Assembly (NCBI GenBank): GCA_020072765.1
Contig: JAIQGD010000007.1
Location: 1 to 64,000, forward strand
Length of the DNA: 64,000 nt
Source: Terriglobia bacterium
GTDB lineage: Bacteria > Acidobacteriota > Terriglobia > Acidiferrales > UBA7541
Direction: 5' to 3'
A program made the position numbers and the translations under genes. The notes beneath the pieces are model-generated. The model did no database searches, was not told the origin of the DNA, and saw only the letters and a program-made list of their open reading frames with translations. The first letter of the stretch is position 1. The number at the start of each line of letters is the position of its first letter. Positions 47,429 through 55,896 of this stretch are shown piece by piece.

Positions 47429-47692
47429 ATGGAAACCACCTACGAAACCTCTGCGCCGAGTCAGGAAGCGATCGACGAGGAGAGCCGGCGCATCCGGCGG
47501 TTGCGGATTCTGGTGAACCTCACGCTCGAGACCATCGCGGGAGGCGGGCTATCCCCCGAGCAAGCCGCGGGAATGGTCGCGGCGACGCGGCGCGTGGCGC
47601 TGGAGATGTTCCCGGGCAAAGAGCGGACGTTCGATTTGATCTACAAGCCGCAGTTCCAGCGCATGATGCACGCCGTCTACCGGCTGCAGTAG
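47429..47692 (+). CDS. Small conserved hypothetical protein
   Basis: 87 residues from ATG 47429; an in-frame TTG at 47327 would run through the palindromes and lacks support. All-helical: SQEAIDEESRRIRRLRILVN (about 11-30), LTLETIAGGGLSPEQAAGMV (about 31-50), then ATRRVALEMFPGKERTFDLI. The sequence ends with YKPQFQRMMHAVYRLQ. No domain is known to me; its length, charge pattern and dedicated upstream palindromes suggest a real small cytoplasmic protein. It converges with the LPS operon, 5 bases between stops. Confidence 0.6.
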   Translation: METTYETSAPSQEAIDEESRRIRRLRILVNLTLETIAGGGLSPEQAAGMVAATRRVALEMFPGKERTFDLIYKPQFQRMMHAVYRLQ

Positions 47693-47697
47693 CCCCC

Positions 47698-48279
47698 TCA
47701 GTATCCCAGCCGCGCGCGAATCCACATCCGGAGCCACAGAATTCCCAGGCCGGCGAGGGTTCCAATCAGGGCGCTGTATTCGCGGTTCTGGCGGTACTGC
47801 GCCCAGGAGAAGACCGGTCCTGTTGCGGCGGTAGGAGCAGAGGGTTCGGGGTGGGGGCCGCCGAAGAGCGGAAAAAAGAAGGGGACGCGCGCGGCGTATT
47901 CCTCGAAGGCCGCGCCGAACCTCTGGCGCAGACCTTCCTCCTCCGCCCTCATCACCGCGTAATAGAACACCGTGAAGTACGTGGCGACCAGCAACCCGGC
48001 CCACCACGAACGCCCCGCGATCACGAACCCGGCGGCGAGAAACGCGCTGCCCAGATAGAGCGGATTCCGCGTGCTCGCGTAAGGTCCGGTGGTGGCGAGT
48101 TCCTGGTCCTTGTGCAGATGGCCCGAGGCCAGCGCGCGCACCAGCAGCCCGAAGGCCGCCACGATTCCGCCGAGCAGGATGGAGCGAGGCGCGGGCGCCG
48201 CCAACAGCCAGTAGAGAACCGCGACGGGATAACCCGCACGGACACGCCAGCGCATCCAGAATTTTCTCGGGGGGTTCAT
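47698..48279 (-). CDS. Isoprenylcysteine-methyltransferase-like membrane protein
   Basis: 193 residues, last gene of the LPS operon. Four hydrophobic segments, starting near AVLYWLLAAPAPRSILLGGI. The ICMT/PEMT signature is TTGPYASTRNPLYLGSAFLA (about 64-83) followed by RAEEEGLRQRFGAAFEEYAA (about 118-137), which places the SAM- and metal-binding Glu and Arg. In bacteria such proteins methylate small lipids or thiols, and the real substrate here is unknown. Its ATG overlaps the stop of the upstream heptosyltransferase gene by four bases, so translation is coupled. Confidence 0.78.
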   Translation of the reverse strand: MNPPRKFWMRWRVRAGYPVAVLYWLLAAPAPRSILLGGIVAAFGLLVRALASGHLHKDQELATTGPYASTRNPLYLGSAFLAAGFVIAGRSWWAGLLVATYFTVFYYAVMRAEEEGLRQRFGAAFEEYAARVPFFFPLFGGPHPEPSAPTAATGPVFSWAQYRQNREYSALIGTLAGLGILWLRMWIRARLGY

Positions 48280-49286
48280 GAACGTGACTCCAGGCAGCGT
48301 TGGACGGCTGCGAAGGCCTGGTCCACGCTGATCGAAAGCATGGCCGGCGAATCGGTGGTGCCGCGGCGGTAGGTTGTTTGCGAGTCGGACGCGTTGCGCA
48401 CGACGACATTGCACGGGCCGGGCGAATACGGCCCGTTGCGCGCGGGGTCAGTGGGACCGAAGAGCCCCACCACCGGCGTGCCGAGCGCCGCGGCCAGGTG
48501 CAGCGGGCCCGTGTCGGCAGCCACCATGAATCGCGCCCGGCGCAGCACCGCCATCAGCGGACCCAGCGTGAGCGGAATCGCGACCGGAGGCGGAGCGCCG
48601 CCCGCCCGAACGACGCGCTCGGCCAAATCCTCTTCGCCGGGACCGAAAGTGACCACGCCGCTCCAGCCGTAGTAGGCGGCCAGCTTACGGTGGAGTTCAC
48701 CGTAGCGCTCGGCGGGCCAGCACTTCGAACGCCAGCCGCCGCCGGGATTCAGGACGAAGAATTCCCGGATGGCGCGGGCGGCGAGTTCGCGCGCGGCGCG
48801 GTCGTCTTCCTCGGGGTGAATCATCAGGGGAAATCGCGGCGGCGACCGGCGGGCGCCGGCCGATTCCACCAGCGTGAGGTTGTGCTCGACTTTGTGGGCG
48901 CCCTGCGGGCGCACGCGGTCGGTGTAAAACAGCGACGCCAGCCCCTCCCGCGCGTAGCGGCGTTCGAAGCCGATGCGGCGCGGTGCGCCGGACAGAAGGG
49001 CCAGGAGCGCCGATTTATAGAGCGACTGGAAGTCGATCGCGCAGGTGTAGCGCGCCGCGCGCAGCGTGCGGATCGTGGCGGCCATGCCGCGCAGATTCTT
49101 GCGGTCGAAGTGGATCACTCCGCTCAGATCGGAATTCCCCTCCAAAAGTCTCGTCCATTTCGGGTCGACGACCCAATCGATGCGCGCCTCCGGAAAGGTG
49201 TCGCGGAGCGCCGAAGCGGCCGGCAACGTGTGAATGATATCGCCCAGCGAGCCCAGCCGAACGAGCAGAAAGCGCGGCTCAATCAT
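48276..49286 (-). CDS. waaC: GT9 heptosyltransferase (LPS inner core)
   Basis: 336 residues. Glycosyltransferase family 9: FLLVRLGSLGDIIHTLPAAS near the N-terminus (about 6-25), IDWVVDPKWTRLLEGNSDL, then VLNPGGGWRSKCWPAERYGE (about 173-192) and MVAADTGPLHLAAALGTPVV (about 261-280) with GLFGPTDPARNGPYSPG. This is the heptosyltransferase I/II type, adding L-glycero-D-manno-heptose to Kdo2-lipid A. The first-heptose assignment (waaC rather than waaF) is inference from the N-terminus and the adjacent rfaE genes. It overlaps rfaE2 by 8 bases at the start. Confidence 0.85.
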   Translation of the reverse strand: MIEPRFLLVRLGSLGDIIHTLPAASALRDTFPEARIDWVVDPKWTRLLEGNSDLSGVIHFDRKNLRGMAATIRTLRAARYTCAIDFQSLYKSALLALLSGAPRRIGFERRYAREGLASLFYTDRVRPQGAHKVEHNLTLVESAGARRSPPRFPLMIHPEEDDRAARELAARAIREFFVLNPGGGWRSKCWPAERYGELHRKLAAYYGWSGVVTFGPGEEDLAERVVRAGGAPPPVAIPLTLGPLMAVLRRARFMVAADTGPLHLAAALGTPVVGLFGPTDPARNGPYSPGPCNVVVRNASDSQTTYRRGTTDSPAMLSISVDQAFAAVQRCLESRS

Positions 49287-49767
49287 GGCTGGGCCGCCGC
49301 AGCCGCCCGAGAAGGTCGCGCGTGGAGTGCTGCTTGGGGTCGCCGACAATCGCCACGCGAATGCCGAGCGAAGCGGCCAGATCTCGCTCAGGGACCGACT
49401 CCGGCGTGTAGTCGGTTCCCTTGGCGTGCACGTCGGGGTGCAAGGCGCGCAGGAGCGGTTTGACGTCGGGCTCGTCGAAGAGGACGACGTAATCGACCGC
49501 CGCGAGCGCGGCAACCAGCGTCGCGCGGGCCTGCTCGGTGAGAATCGGGCGGCCCTCGCCCTTCAGCGTGCGGGTGCTCCGGTTGGAATTGACGCCCACG
49601 ACCAGAACGTCTCCTTCGGCGCGCGCTGCTTGCAAATAGCGGACGTGCCCCACGTGGAGCAGGTCGAAGACGCCGTTGGCAAACACAATGCGGCGGCCGG
49701 CGCGCCGGTGCTCCTCGAGCACCTCCCGAACGCCCTCGCGGGACAGAATTTTTTGGCGCGTATCCAT
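49279..49767 (-). CDS. rfaE2: Heptose-1-phosphate adenylyltransferase (HldE C-domain type)
   Basis: 162 residues, a stand-alone nucleotidyltransferase equal to the C-terminal half of E. coli HldE. The HxGH motif is in FANGVFDLLHVGHVRYLQAA (about 29-48), followed by VNSNRSTRTLKGEGRPI (about 59-75) and the C-terminal STRDLLGRLR helix. It makes ADP-heptose precursor from heptose-1-phosphate. The kinase half is the separate gene upstream, 9 bases away, so this genome uses the split form. Start follows GGAGGTGC-like sequence weakly. Confidence 0.93.
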   Translation of the reverse strand: MDTRQKILSREGVREVLEEHRRAGRRIVFANGVFDLLHVGHVRYLQAARAEGDVLVVGVNSNRSTRTLKGEGRPILTEQARATLVAALAAVDYVVLFDEPDVKPLLRALHPDVHAKGTDYTPESVPERDLAASLGIRVAIVGDPKQHSTRDLLGRLRRPSHD

Positions 49768-49776
49768 CGAGGGGCG

Positions 49777-50871
49777 TTAGCGCTGAGCGGTGGCTTCCCG
49801 CCGCAGCGCGGACTCCAGTTCGGCCCGCGTCACGGCCGAGGTGCGCCGCTTCATCACGACGATGCCGCCGGCGTAGTTGGCCAGGTGCGCGGCTTCCAGG
49901 AACGATGCGCCGGCCGCCAGCGCCAGCGTGAACACGGCGATGACCGTGTCCCCCGCGCCGGTCACGTCCACCGGAGCATCGGAACCGTAAATGGGAATGT
50001 GGCGGACCGCCGGGAGCGTCTCGCGCCGGTCCTGCACGCCGGATTCGAAGACCGCCATGCCGTCCTTGCCGCGGGTCACGACCAGCGACGCCAGGCCGAG
50101 ATCGCGCAGCGCGCGCCGGCCGAGTTCCTCGAGCTTGCCGACGTCCGTGCCGATGCGCTCGTGATACGCCTCTTCGAGTTCCGGCTCGTTGGGCGTGGCG
50201 GCGGTGATCCGCGCGTCGCGGTATTCGAGCAAACGGTAGCGCGAGTCGAGCGTGATGCGTTGCGCGGGAAGCCGGCGCACGATCTCGGGCGTGACCGCGC
50301 CCAAGCCGTAATCGGAGACCAGCACGGTGCCGGCCTGGCGCGCCGCCTGCCGGGCCTTGCGCGCGACGGCTTCCTGCACCGGCGGTGCCAGCGCTGCGGT
50401 GGGCTCGTAGTCCACGCGCAGCACTTGCTGTTCGGTGGTGTGCGTCCATCCGGCGAGGAAGCGCGTTTTCTTCGTTGTGACCCAGTCCCGGAGGCGCACG
50501 ATGCGGGAGACGTCGACGCGCTTGCGGCGAAACAGTTCCAGCAGCGCGCGCCCGCCCTCGTCGTCGCCGACCACACCCACCGGCAGGACGCGAGCGCCCA
50601 GTTCCGCGAGATTGTTCACGGCGTTGGCCGCGCCTCCCGGATAGACCTCGGTGCGCCGGTGGCGCAGGATCAGCACGGGGGCTTCCCGGGAGATGCGCGA
50701 GATCTCGCTGGAGACGAATTCGTCGAGGACAAAATCTCCGACCACGCACACCTTCTGGCGCGGAAATGCGCCGACCAGGTCCAACAGGCGCGTGAGGTCA
50801 ACACTGGCATCCCCCGCGGCGCCGGCGGCGTGCCGGGGGGAGCGCTTTCGATTCTTGCGAGCGGGACTCAA
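49777..50871 (-). CDS. rfaE1: Heptose-7-phosphate kinase (HldE N-domain type)
   Basis: 364 residues. PfkB sugar kinase: VCVVGDFVLDEFVSSEISRI (about 42-61), EVYPGGAANAVNNLAELGA (about 75-93) and the catalytic PVDVTGAGDTVIAVFTLALA (about 302-321) with the GAGD anion-hole Asp. It phosphorylates D-glycero-D-manno-heptose-7-phosphate at C1 for LPS core synthesis. The first 25 residues are basic and variable. It lies 115 bases from lpxK in the same direction and directly before rfaE2. Confidence 0.92.
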   Translation of the reverse strand: MSPARKNRKRSPRHAAGAAGDASVDLTRLLDLVGAFPRQKVCVVGDFVLDEFVSSEISRISREAPVLILRHRRTEVYPGGAANAVNNLAELGARVLPVGVVGDDEGGRALLELFRRKRVDVSRIVRLRDWVTTKKTRFLAGWTHTTEQQVLRVDYEPTAALAPPVQEAVARKARQAARQAGTVLVSDYGLGAVTPEIVRRLPAQRITLDSRYRLLEYRDARITAATPNEPELEEAYHERIGTDVGKLEELGRRALRDLGLASLVVTRGKDGMAVFESGVQDRRETLPAVRHIPIYGSDAPVDVTGAGDTVIAVFTLALAAGASFLEAAHLANYAGGIVVMKRRTSAVTRAELESALRREATAQR

Positions 50872-50986
50872 CGATTCTCCTCAGGCATGTCGCGCAAATG
50901 TGCCGCGCCGAAAAGTATCACAGCCGCACCGGAAGCGGCAAACCGCGGCGCTCCCTCCGTGCATTTCTCGTACTCGCCGGGCAATC

Positions 50987-51994
50987 TCAGGCCCGGGCTG
51001 CCTTCCGGGATGCGGCGCGCGCCACGACGGCTCGCCAGAAGTCCTCTTCGCGGTCGAGGCGCATGCAAATCCGTGCGTAGCGGATCTCGATGGGGCGCGA
51101 TTGCACGCCAGCGAGGTTGAAGACATCCTTTTCCGTGCACAGCAGGCTGCCGGCTCCGGCGGCTCGCGCTTGTTCGGCCAACGCATTCATGTCCCGCTGC
51201 GTATAGCGATGATGATCCGGGAAAAACCGGTGGCCCGCAATCTGCAAATTCCATTCGCGTGCGTCCGCCAGAAACGTCGCGGGATTGCCAATGCCGCAAA
51301 ACGCAAAAAAGCGGTGCGCGCGAGCGCCGGCATCCTCGACGCCCGGATATTCGCCGCGCAGCAGGCACACCGACTCCAGCTGCGGGCGCGCGTAGAAGAT
51401 GGGCGCGCCGGAATGGCGCCGCACAGCCGCTTCCACGGCGGGCGCGTGGCTGCTGCGCGTGATGACGATGATATCCGCGCGCCCCAGCGCCCTGCGCCCC
51501 TCGCGCAGGCGCCCGGCGGGAATCAGATGGCCGCCGCCGAAGGGGTTCGTGGCGTCCATCAGAACGATGTCCACGTCGCGCGCCAATTGCAGATGCTGGA
51601 AGCCGTCGTCCAGGACGAACCATTCGACGCCCCGCTGGGCCAGTTCGCTCCCGCGCGCCCAGCGATCGGCGCCCACGCCCAATTCCACGCGGTTTCCCAG
51701 GCGCGCCGCGAGCAATTGCACTTCATCGCTGGTATGTCCGGCGGACGTGCTCGCGCCGCCATAACCGCGCGTGAGAATGCCCGCGCGCTTCCCCTCGCTG
51801 GCCAGTCGCTCGGCGATCCACAGGACCATGGGCGTTTTTCCCGTGCCGCCTGCCGTCAGATTGCCCACGCTGATGACCATGCCAGGCAGGCGCCGCGGCC
51901 GCAGCAGGCCCATCCGGTAGGCGCGCGCCCGCATGTACGTGACGGCTCCGTAGGGCAGCGTGAGCGGCCACAGGAACGCTTCGGCGAGCGTCAC
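50987..51994 (-). CDS. lpxK: Tetraacyldisaccharide 4'-kinase
   Basis: 335 residues from a GTG at 51994 that overlaps the waaA stop (GTGA). It phosphorylates the lipid A disaccharide at the 4' position. A membrane-associated N-terminus is followed by a P-loop, VGNLTAGGTGKTPMVLWIAE (about 51-70), then ILTRGYGG, LDDGFQHLQLARDVDIVLMD (about 137-156) with the catalytic Asp, and NPFGGGHLIPAGRLRE. The C-terminal FFAFCGIGNPATF and PDHHRYT segments are also typical. It is placed between waaA and the rfaE genes, so lipid A and core assembly share one operon. Confidence 0.94.
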   Translation of the reverse strand: MTLAEAFLWPLTLPYGAVTYMRARAYRMGLLRPRRLPGMVISVGNLTAGGTGKTPMVLWIAERLASEGKRAGILTRGYGGASTSAGHTSDEVQLLAARLGNRVELGVGADRWARGSELAQRGVEWFVLDDGFQHLQLARDVDIVLMDATNPFGGGHLIPAGRLREGRRALGRADIIVITRSSHAPAVEAAVRRHSGAPIFYARPQLESVCLLRGEYPGVEDAGARAHRFFAFCGIGNPATFLADAREWNLQIAGHRFFPDHHRYTQRDMNALAEQARAAGAGSLLCTEKDVFNLAGVQSRPIEIRYARICMRLDREEDFWRAVVARAASRKAARA

Positions 51995-53334
51995 GCGGCT
52001 TCCCCCCGCGACCGCAGTACGGCGGCGATGCGGTCCAGAGAGCGCGCCGTGGCGCCGCGGTTGCGTTCGGAAAGCCCGAGAGCGGCCTTGCCCATGCGTT
52101 CGCGCAGCGCGCTGTTGTCGATCAGCTGCACCCAGGCGTTCCCCAGTTGCGGCCCGCCGCTCACCTGCATTCCGGCGTGCGCCGCGAGGAATTGCGCGGC
52201 CATGTCGCGAAAGTTTTCCATGGACGGCCCGAAGACAGGCGGCTTGGAAAACCACGCGGGTTCGAGGATGTTGTGGCCTCCCGCGGGAACCAGCGAGCCG
52301 CCCACAAACGCGGCGTCCGCCAGCAGGTAGAGCCCCGCGAGTTCGCCGATCGAATCGAGCACCAGCACGTCGGCATTTTCGTCCAGCGCGGCTCCCATGT
52401 CGACGCGGCTGCGGCGGACCACATTCCATCCGCCGCCCGCGGCGATGCTGGCCGCGGCGTCAAAGCGGTCCGGTTTGCGCGGCGCGAGGACCAGCAGCGC
52501 CCGCCGCCACCGCCGCTGCACGATGTCGTAGGCCGCGAGCACGGCCTCCTCTTCTTCCGCGACCACGCTTCCGGCGACGAGCACGGGCCAGCGCTCCTGC
52601 CCGCGAATCTGCCCTTCGAGCCATTGCCCGAACGCGCCGAGTTCCGGCGGCGCGCTATCGTATTTCAAGTTGCCGGTCACTTCCACGCGGCCGGCGGGCG
52701 CGCCCATTTCCTCGAGCCGCGCGGCGTCCTCGGGGGTTTGGGCCAGGAAAAGCTCCGCATCACGCAGGACACGCCGGAAGAAGACGTCGATCAGGAATCT
52801 CCAGCGTTTGTAACGGGCGAACGACCGCTCGGAAATCCGCGCATTGGCGAACATGACCGGAACGCCCCGGCGATGTGCTTCGCGGAGAAAATTGGGCCAG
52901 ATTTCGGTTTCCATGACGATCACCAGCGCCGGAGAGATGGCCCGCAGGGCGCGGCGAACCGGCACGACCCAGTCCACTGGAAAATAGAATATCCCGTCGG
53001 CAAATTGCAATCGCTCGCGCGCCAGGCGCTGGCCCGTTTCCGTGGTCGTCGAAACGAACACCGGGCGGTCCGGAAAACGCTGCTTCAGGCCTTCGGCAAG
53101 CGGTCCGGCGGCCAGGACTTCGCCCACTGATACCGCGTGCAGCCAGATGGGGCCGGGGCGGTTGCCCGCGGCCGTGCCGGAAGGGAGGGCGCGCGCGGTG
53201 ATTTCCGCCGGCAGGACGCCCAGGCGTTCGCGCAGTCCGCGCCACGACTCGCCGCGGCGCCAGCCGCGCAGGGCATAGTACGGCGCGAGAAAGAACATGC
53301 TCGCCGCCGTGAGAATTCGATAGAAAAAGTACAT
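51991..53334 (-). CDS. waaA: Kdo transferase
   Basis: 447 residues from ATG 53334; an in-frame ATG at 53364 is an alternative. It transfers 3-deoxy-D-manno-octulosonate from CMP-Kdo to lipid IVA at the inner membrane. A short N-terminal anchor (MYFFYRILTAASMFFLAPYY) is followed by IWLHAVSVGEVLAAGPLAEG (about 68-87) with the catalytic Glu, TTTETGQRLARERL, IVMETEIWPNFLREA (about 139-153) and, in the C-terminal domain, FVGGSLVPAGGHNILEPAWF (about 333-352), the donor-binding loop. It is the first gene of the LPS operon. Confidence 0.95.
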   Translation of the reverse strand: MYFFYRILTAASMFFLAPYYALRGWRRGESWRGLRERLGVLPAEITARALPSGTAAGNRPGPIWLHAVSVGEVLAAGPLAEGLKQRFPDRPVFVSTTTETGQRLARERLQFADGIFYFPVDWVVPVRRALRAISPALVIVMETEIWPNFLREAHRRGVPVMFANARISERSFARYKRWRFLIDVFFRRVLRDAELFLAQTPEDAARLEEMGAPAGRVEVTGNLKYDSAPPELGAFGQWLEGQIRGQERWPVLVAGSVVAEEEEAVLAAYDIVQRRWRRALLVLAPRKPDRFDAAASIAAGGGWNVVRRSRVDMGAALDENADVLVLDSIGELAGLYLLADAAFVGGSLVPAGGHNILEPAWFSKPPVFGPSMENFRDMAAQFLAAHAGMQVSGGPQLGNAWVQLIDNSALRERMGKAALGLSERNRGATARSLDRIAAVLRSRGEAA

Positions 53335-53546
53335 GGGAAGGCAAACGGCACGCTTGCGATGCATCGCCGCCGCGAACTCCGTTCGGGCGCGCCGGACCGG
53401 CATTATAGCGCGTTCCCGGAGATTTCCGCCGGTGCGGCGGAGGCCAGGACAGTTTCTCCGCGGGAAGCGGAGCCGTTTTTCCTGGCCGGGAAGGCGGAAC
53501 GTCGTTCAGGGCGTTGTCCAGAGCGAACGAGACGCCCGGGGCCAGG

Positions 53547-53897
53547 TTAGCGCTTGTTGTTGCGCGTCAGATAGGCGGAGAGGGCATCCAGGTCGGCGTC
53601 GCTGATTTCCGTCTTGCGGAACGTGGGCATGAACATCACCCCGTGACGGACGAACATCTTGATCAGCGGCGCGCTCAGGTCGGTGCGCTCCTCCAGCGCC
53701 GCGGGCCTCGACCCCTTGTCGCGCGCGGCCAGCAGATCGGTGGCGGGCTTTCCACTTCCAGTGCCGTGGCACGGAAAACACCACTTCTGATAGACCTTCT
53801 GCCCCTTCTCCACCGCGGATTCGTCCGGCGCGGCGAATGCCTGCGCCGCAAAAATCATGCTCAGCACGACAATCAGAGCAACTCTCGCGTTTTTCAT
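53547..53897 (-). CDS. Cytochrome c subunit of flavocytochrome module 1
   Basis: 116 residues. Signal peptide ARVALIVVLSMIFAAQAFA (about 4-22), then one heme site CFPCHGTGSGKPATDLL at about 40 and a likely axial Met in GVMFMPTFRKTEI. The layout (short secreted class I cytochrome) matches the small subunit of p-cresol methylhydroxylase/eugenol hydroxylase. GAGAGGAAAAGG gives a good ribosome site. Its ATG overlaps the stop of the flavoprotein gene (53894-55465) by four bases. It should take electrons from that flavoprotein in the periplasm. It is closely similar to the cytochrome at 55504-55896 (shared RTDLxxxIxxFVR...ISDADLDA). Confidence 0.85.
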   Translation of the reverse strand: MKNARVALIVVLSMIFAAQAFAAPDESAVEKGQKVYQKWCFPCHGTGSGKPATDLLAARDKGSRPAALEERTDLSAPLIKMFVRHGVMFMPTFRKTEISDADLDALSAYLTRNNKR

Positions 53898-55465
53898 GCC
53901 TTTTCCTCTCTCAGGTGTTTGGGCCAGATACCGCACTTGCCGGGCGACAAGATCCCGTTGGGATCGACCGCATCTTTGATCGTTTCATGAAAGCGCCGCA
54001 GCACATGGTTGTTGAAGGAGTAGGTGTTGGAAATATCCCCCATGAACGTTGTGTGCGTCCGGTACTCGCCCCAGCCGTGAGCCGCCGCCTCTTTGATCAG
54101 CCGCCGGTAGATCTCGCGCGTCTTGCGGTTCCGCTCCACGTTCCGCTCGACCGGGAAAAGGTCGATGATCACCAGGGCCCGCGGGAAAGATGTGAGGACG
54201 ACCAGCGCGGCGCGACCCGCACCCAACTCGCTGTGAACGCGGTCGAACACCGTCATTGCCTCCAGCAGTGCTTCGCCCGACATGGGAAGGATGGGCGAAA
54301 ACCCAATATGCCCCTGGCTCCCCGGTGGGAGCAACGAGAAAATGTGGAGGCTCGGAATGCCGAGCGGAACGGTGTCCGGGATTTTCGCCAGCTCCTCCGC
54401 GCCCAGCGGGAAGCGGTGGGAGGGACCGTCCTGGAATGTGACTCCCGGAATCGACGAGAACTTCTCTTTGGCGTATTCCCACTGTGCGGCGACCACTTTG
54501 GCCGGGCCGTAGAAAGGGAGAGGAAGACTCCAGTACGGTATCTTCTTCCGCTCGGCGTAGTCCTCCAGGGGCTTCACCGACCCGCTGGCGCGCAGAGAGT
54601 CCAACTCCGGATTGGGCGGGCCGAGCCAGAAAGGGCTCGCGAAAGACGTGGTGCCGCGAATGATTCCCGAGTCCTGAAGCTCGGCGAAAATCTCAACGAG
54701 AGGAATCAGGTCATGATGCTTCCAGACCATCACGGTTCCCGAGAGGTAGGCTTCGGGCGGGGGAAGCAACCAGATTCCCATTTTCGTGACAATCCCGAGG
54801 CTCGATTGAGAAAAAATCGGCGTCACGTGCGGGCCGAAACCGTACTTGTATTGCTGCCACGTCTTCGCGCCGGGCAGCGCTCCCATTCCCGTGCGCATCA
54901 CCTCGCCGCTCGGCAGCACGACTTCGAGTCCGCAGACTGCGTCGAAATGGTCGTGCATGGGCGTGTAGCCGCCGCCCCTCTCCAGCGAATTGCCCACCGG
55001 ACTGCCCCAGCCGGGGTCGGGCGGATCGATCCAGACGTTGAGTTGGCGTTCGTGGATGTACTGGTATAGATCGAAGTAGCTGACGCCCGGCTCGAGCAGT
55101 GCGTAGTGGTTTTTTTCGTTTATCTCGAGCACGCGATTCATGCGCTTCAGGTCCAGTACGACACTGCCGCGCAGCCGCGGGGCCGAGCCGCCGTAGCCCA
55201 GATTCTTGCCCGTCGAAATCGTCCAGAGGGGGATTTTGTACTTGTTTGCGGTGCGCACGATGGCTTGGACCTGCTCCACCCCGTCCGGCGCGACCGCCGC
55301 AGAGGGTATGGGCTCCTCGTCCTCGTTCCACACCGGCGAGTAGGAATCGCGATACAGGTCCAGGTCCTCGTCGGACGTGAATACCCATGGTTTTCCGACG
55401 GCGGCTTCAAATTCCTGGAGCGCGCTGGAGAAATCCTTGCTGCTCACACCTGGGGGAATCCGCAT
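53894..55465 (-). CDS. VAO/PCMH-type flavoprotein, module 1 (probable His-linked FAD)
   Basis: 523 residues, close to the 4-cresol dehydrogenase flavoprotein. The FAD half has IPLWTISTGKNLGYGGSAPR (about 78-97) and DPGWGSPVGNSLERGGGYTP (about 151-170), then GMGALPGAKTWQQYKYGFGP. The position of the Tyr that holds FAD in PchF is His374 here (GIPSLHIFSLL), as in vanillyl alcohol oxidase, whose FAD is His-linked. Asp435 (IIDLFPVERN) and Tyr468-Arg469 (GEYRTHTTF) match active-site residues of the family. It oxidises 4-alkylphenols or 4-hydroxybenzyl-type alcohols by a quinone-methide route. No signal peptide is seen. It likely passes electrons to the next gene's cytochrome; substrate unknown. Confidence 0.85.
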   Translation of the reverse strand: MRIPPGVSSKDFSSALQEFEAAVGKPWVFTSDEDLDLYRDSYSPVWNEDEEPIPSAAVAPDGVEQVQAIVRTANKYKIPLWTISTGKNLGYGGSAPRLRGSVVLDLKRMNRVLEINEKNHYALLEPGVSYFDLYQYIHERQLNVWIDPPDPGWGSPVGNSLERGGGYTPMHDHFDAVCGLEVVLPSGEVMRTGMGALPGAKTWQQYKYGFGPHVTPIFSQSSLGIVTKMGIWLLPPPEAYLSGTVMVWKHHDLIPLVEIFAELQDSGIIRGTTSFASPFWLGPPNPELDSLRASGSVKPLEDYAERKKIPYWSLPLPFYGPAKVVAAQWEYAKEKFSSIPGVTFQDGPSHRFPLGAEELAKIPDTVPLGIPSLHIFSLLPPGSQGHIGFSPILPMSGEALLEAMTVFDRVHSELGAGRAALVVLTSFPRALVIIDLFPVERNVERNRKTREIYRRLIKEAAAHGWGEYRTHTTFMGDISNTYSFNNHVLRRFHETIKDAVDPNGILSPGKCGIWPKHLREEKA

Positions 55466-55503
55466 CGCAGATCCGTCTTTCCGGCCAACGATCCGGCTTG
55501 GCC

Positions 55504-55896
55504 CTATGGCTTCTTGTTGTTGCGCGTGAGATAGGCGGCGATGGCGTCCAGGTCGGCGTCGCTGATTTCCGTTTTGCGGAAAAACGGCATCACCGAGATC
55601 CCGTTGCGCACGAAAATCTTGACGATCTCCGGCGTCAGGTCCGTGCGCTTTTCCAGCAGCGCGGGCTTCTCGCCCTTGTATTTGTCCGCCAGCGCCAGTG
55701 TGCCCGGTTTTCCCACGCCCTGGCCGTGGCACTGGGAGCAGAACTTCTGGTATTCGACGTAGCCGCGGGGCTGGCCCTGGGCGGACGGGGTCGCGGGAGT
55801 CCACGCCGAAGGTACGCGTTGCTCTTGCGCGGCCAAGGCCTGCGCCGCAAGGATCAAACCCAGCACGACCGCCAGACGGATTCCCATGGTCTTCAT
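55504..55896 (-). CDS. Cytochrome c subunit of flavocytochrome module 2
   Basis: 130 residues. Signal peptide GIRLAVVLGLILAAQALA (about 5-22), a Gln/Pro-rich stretch (about 25-44), heme site FCSQCHGQGVGKPGTLAL (about 52-69) and a probable Met ligand in GISVMPFFRKTEIS. The C-terminal ISDADLDAIAAYLTRNNKK matches the other module's cytochrome almost exactly, so the two arose by duplication. Its ATG overlaps the stop of its flavoprotein gene (55893-57323) by four bases, and 38 bases separate it from the next flavoprotein. It is expected to be exported and to receive electrons from a flavoprotein. Confidence 0.85.
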   Translation of the reverse strand: MKTMGIRLAVVLGLILAAQALAAQEQRVPSAWTPATPSAQGQPRGYVEYQKFCSQCHGQGVGKPGTLALADKYKGEKPALLEKRTDLTPEIVKIFVRNGISVMPFFRKTEISDADLDAIAAYLTRNNKKP

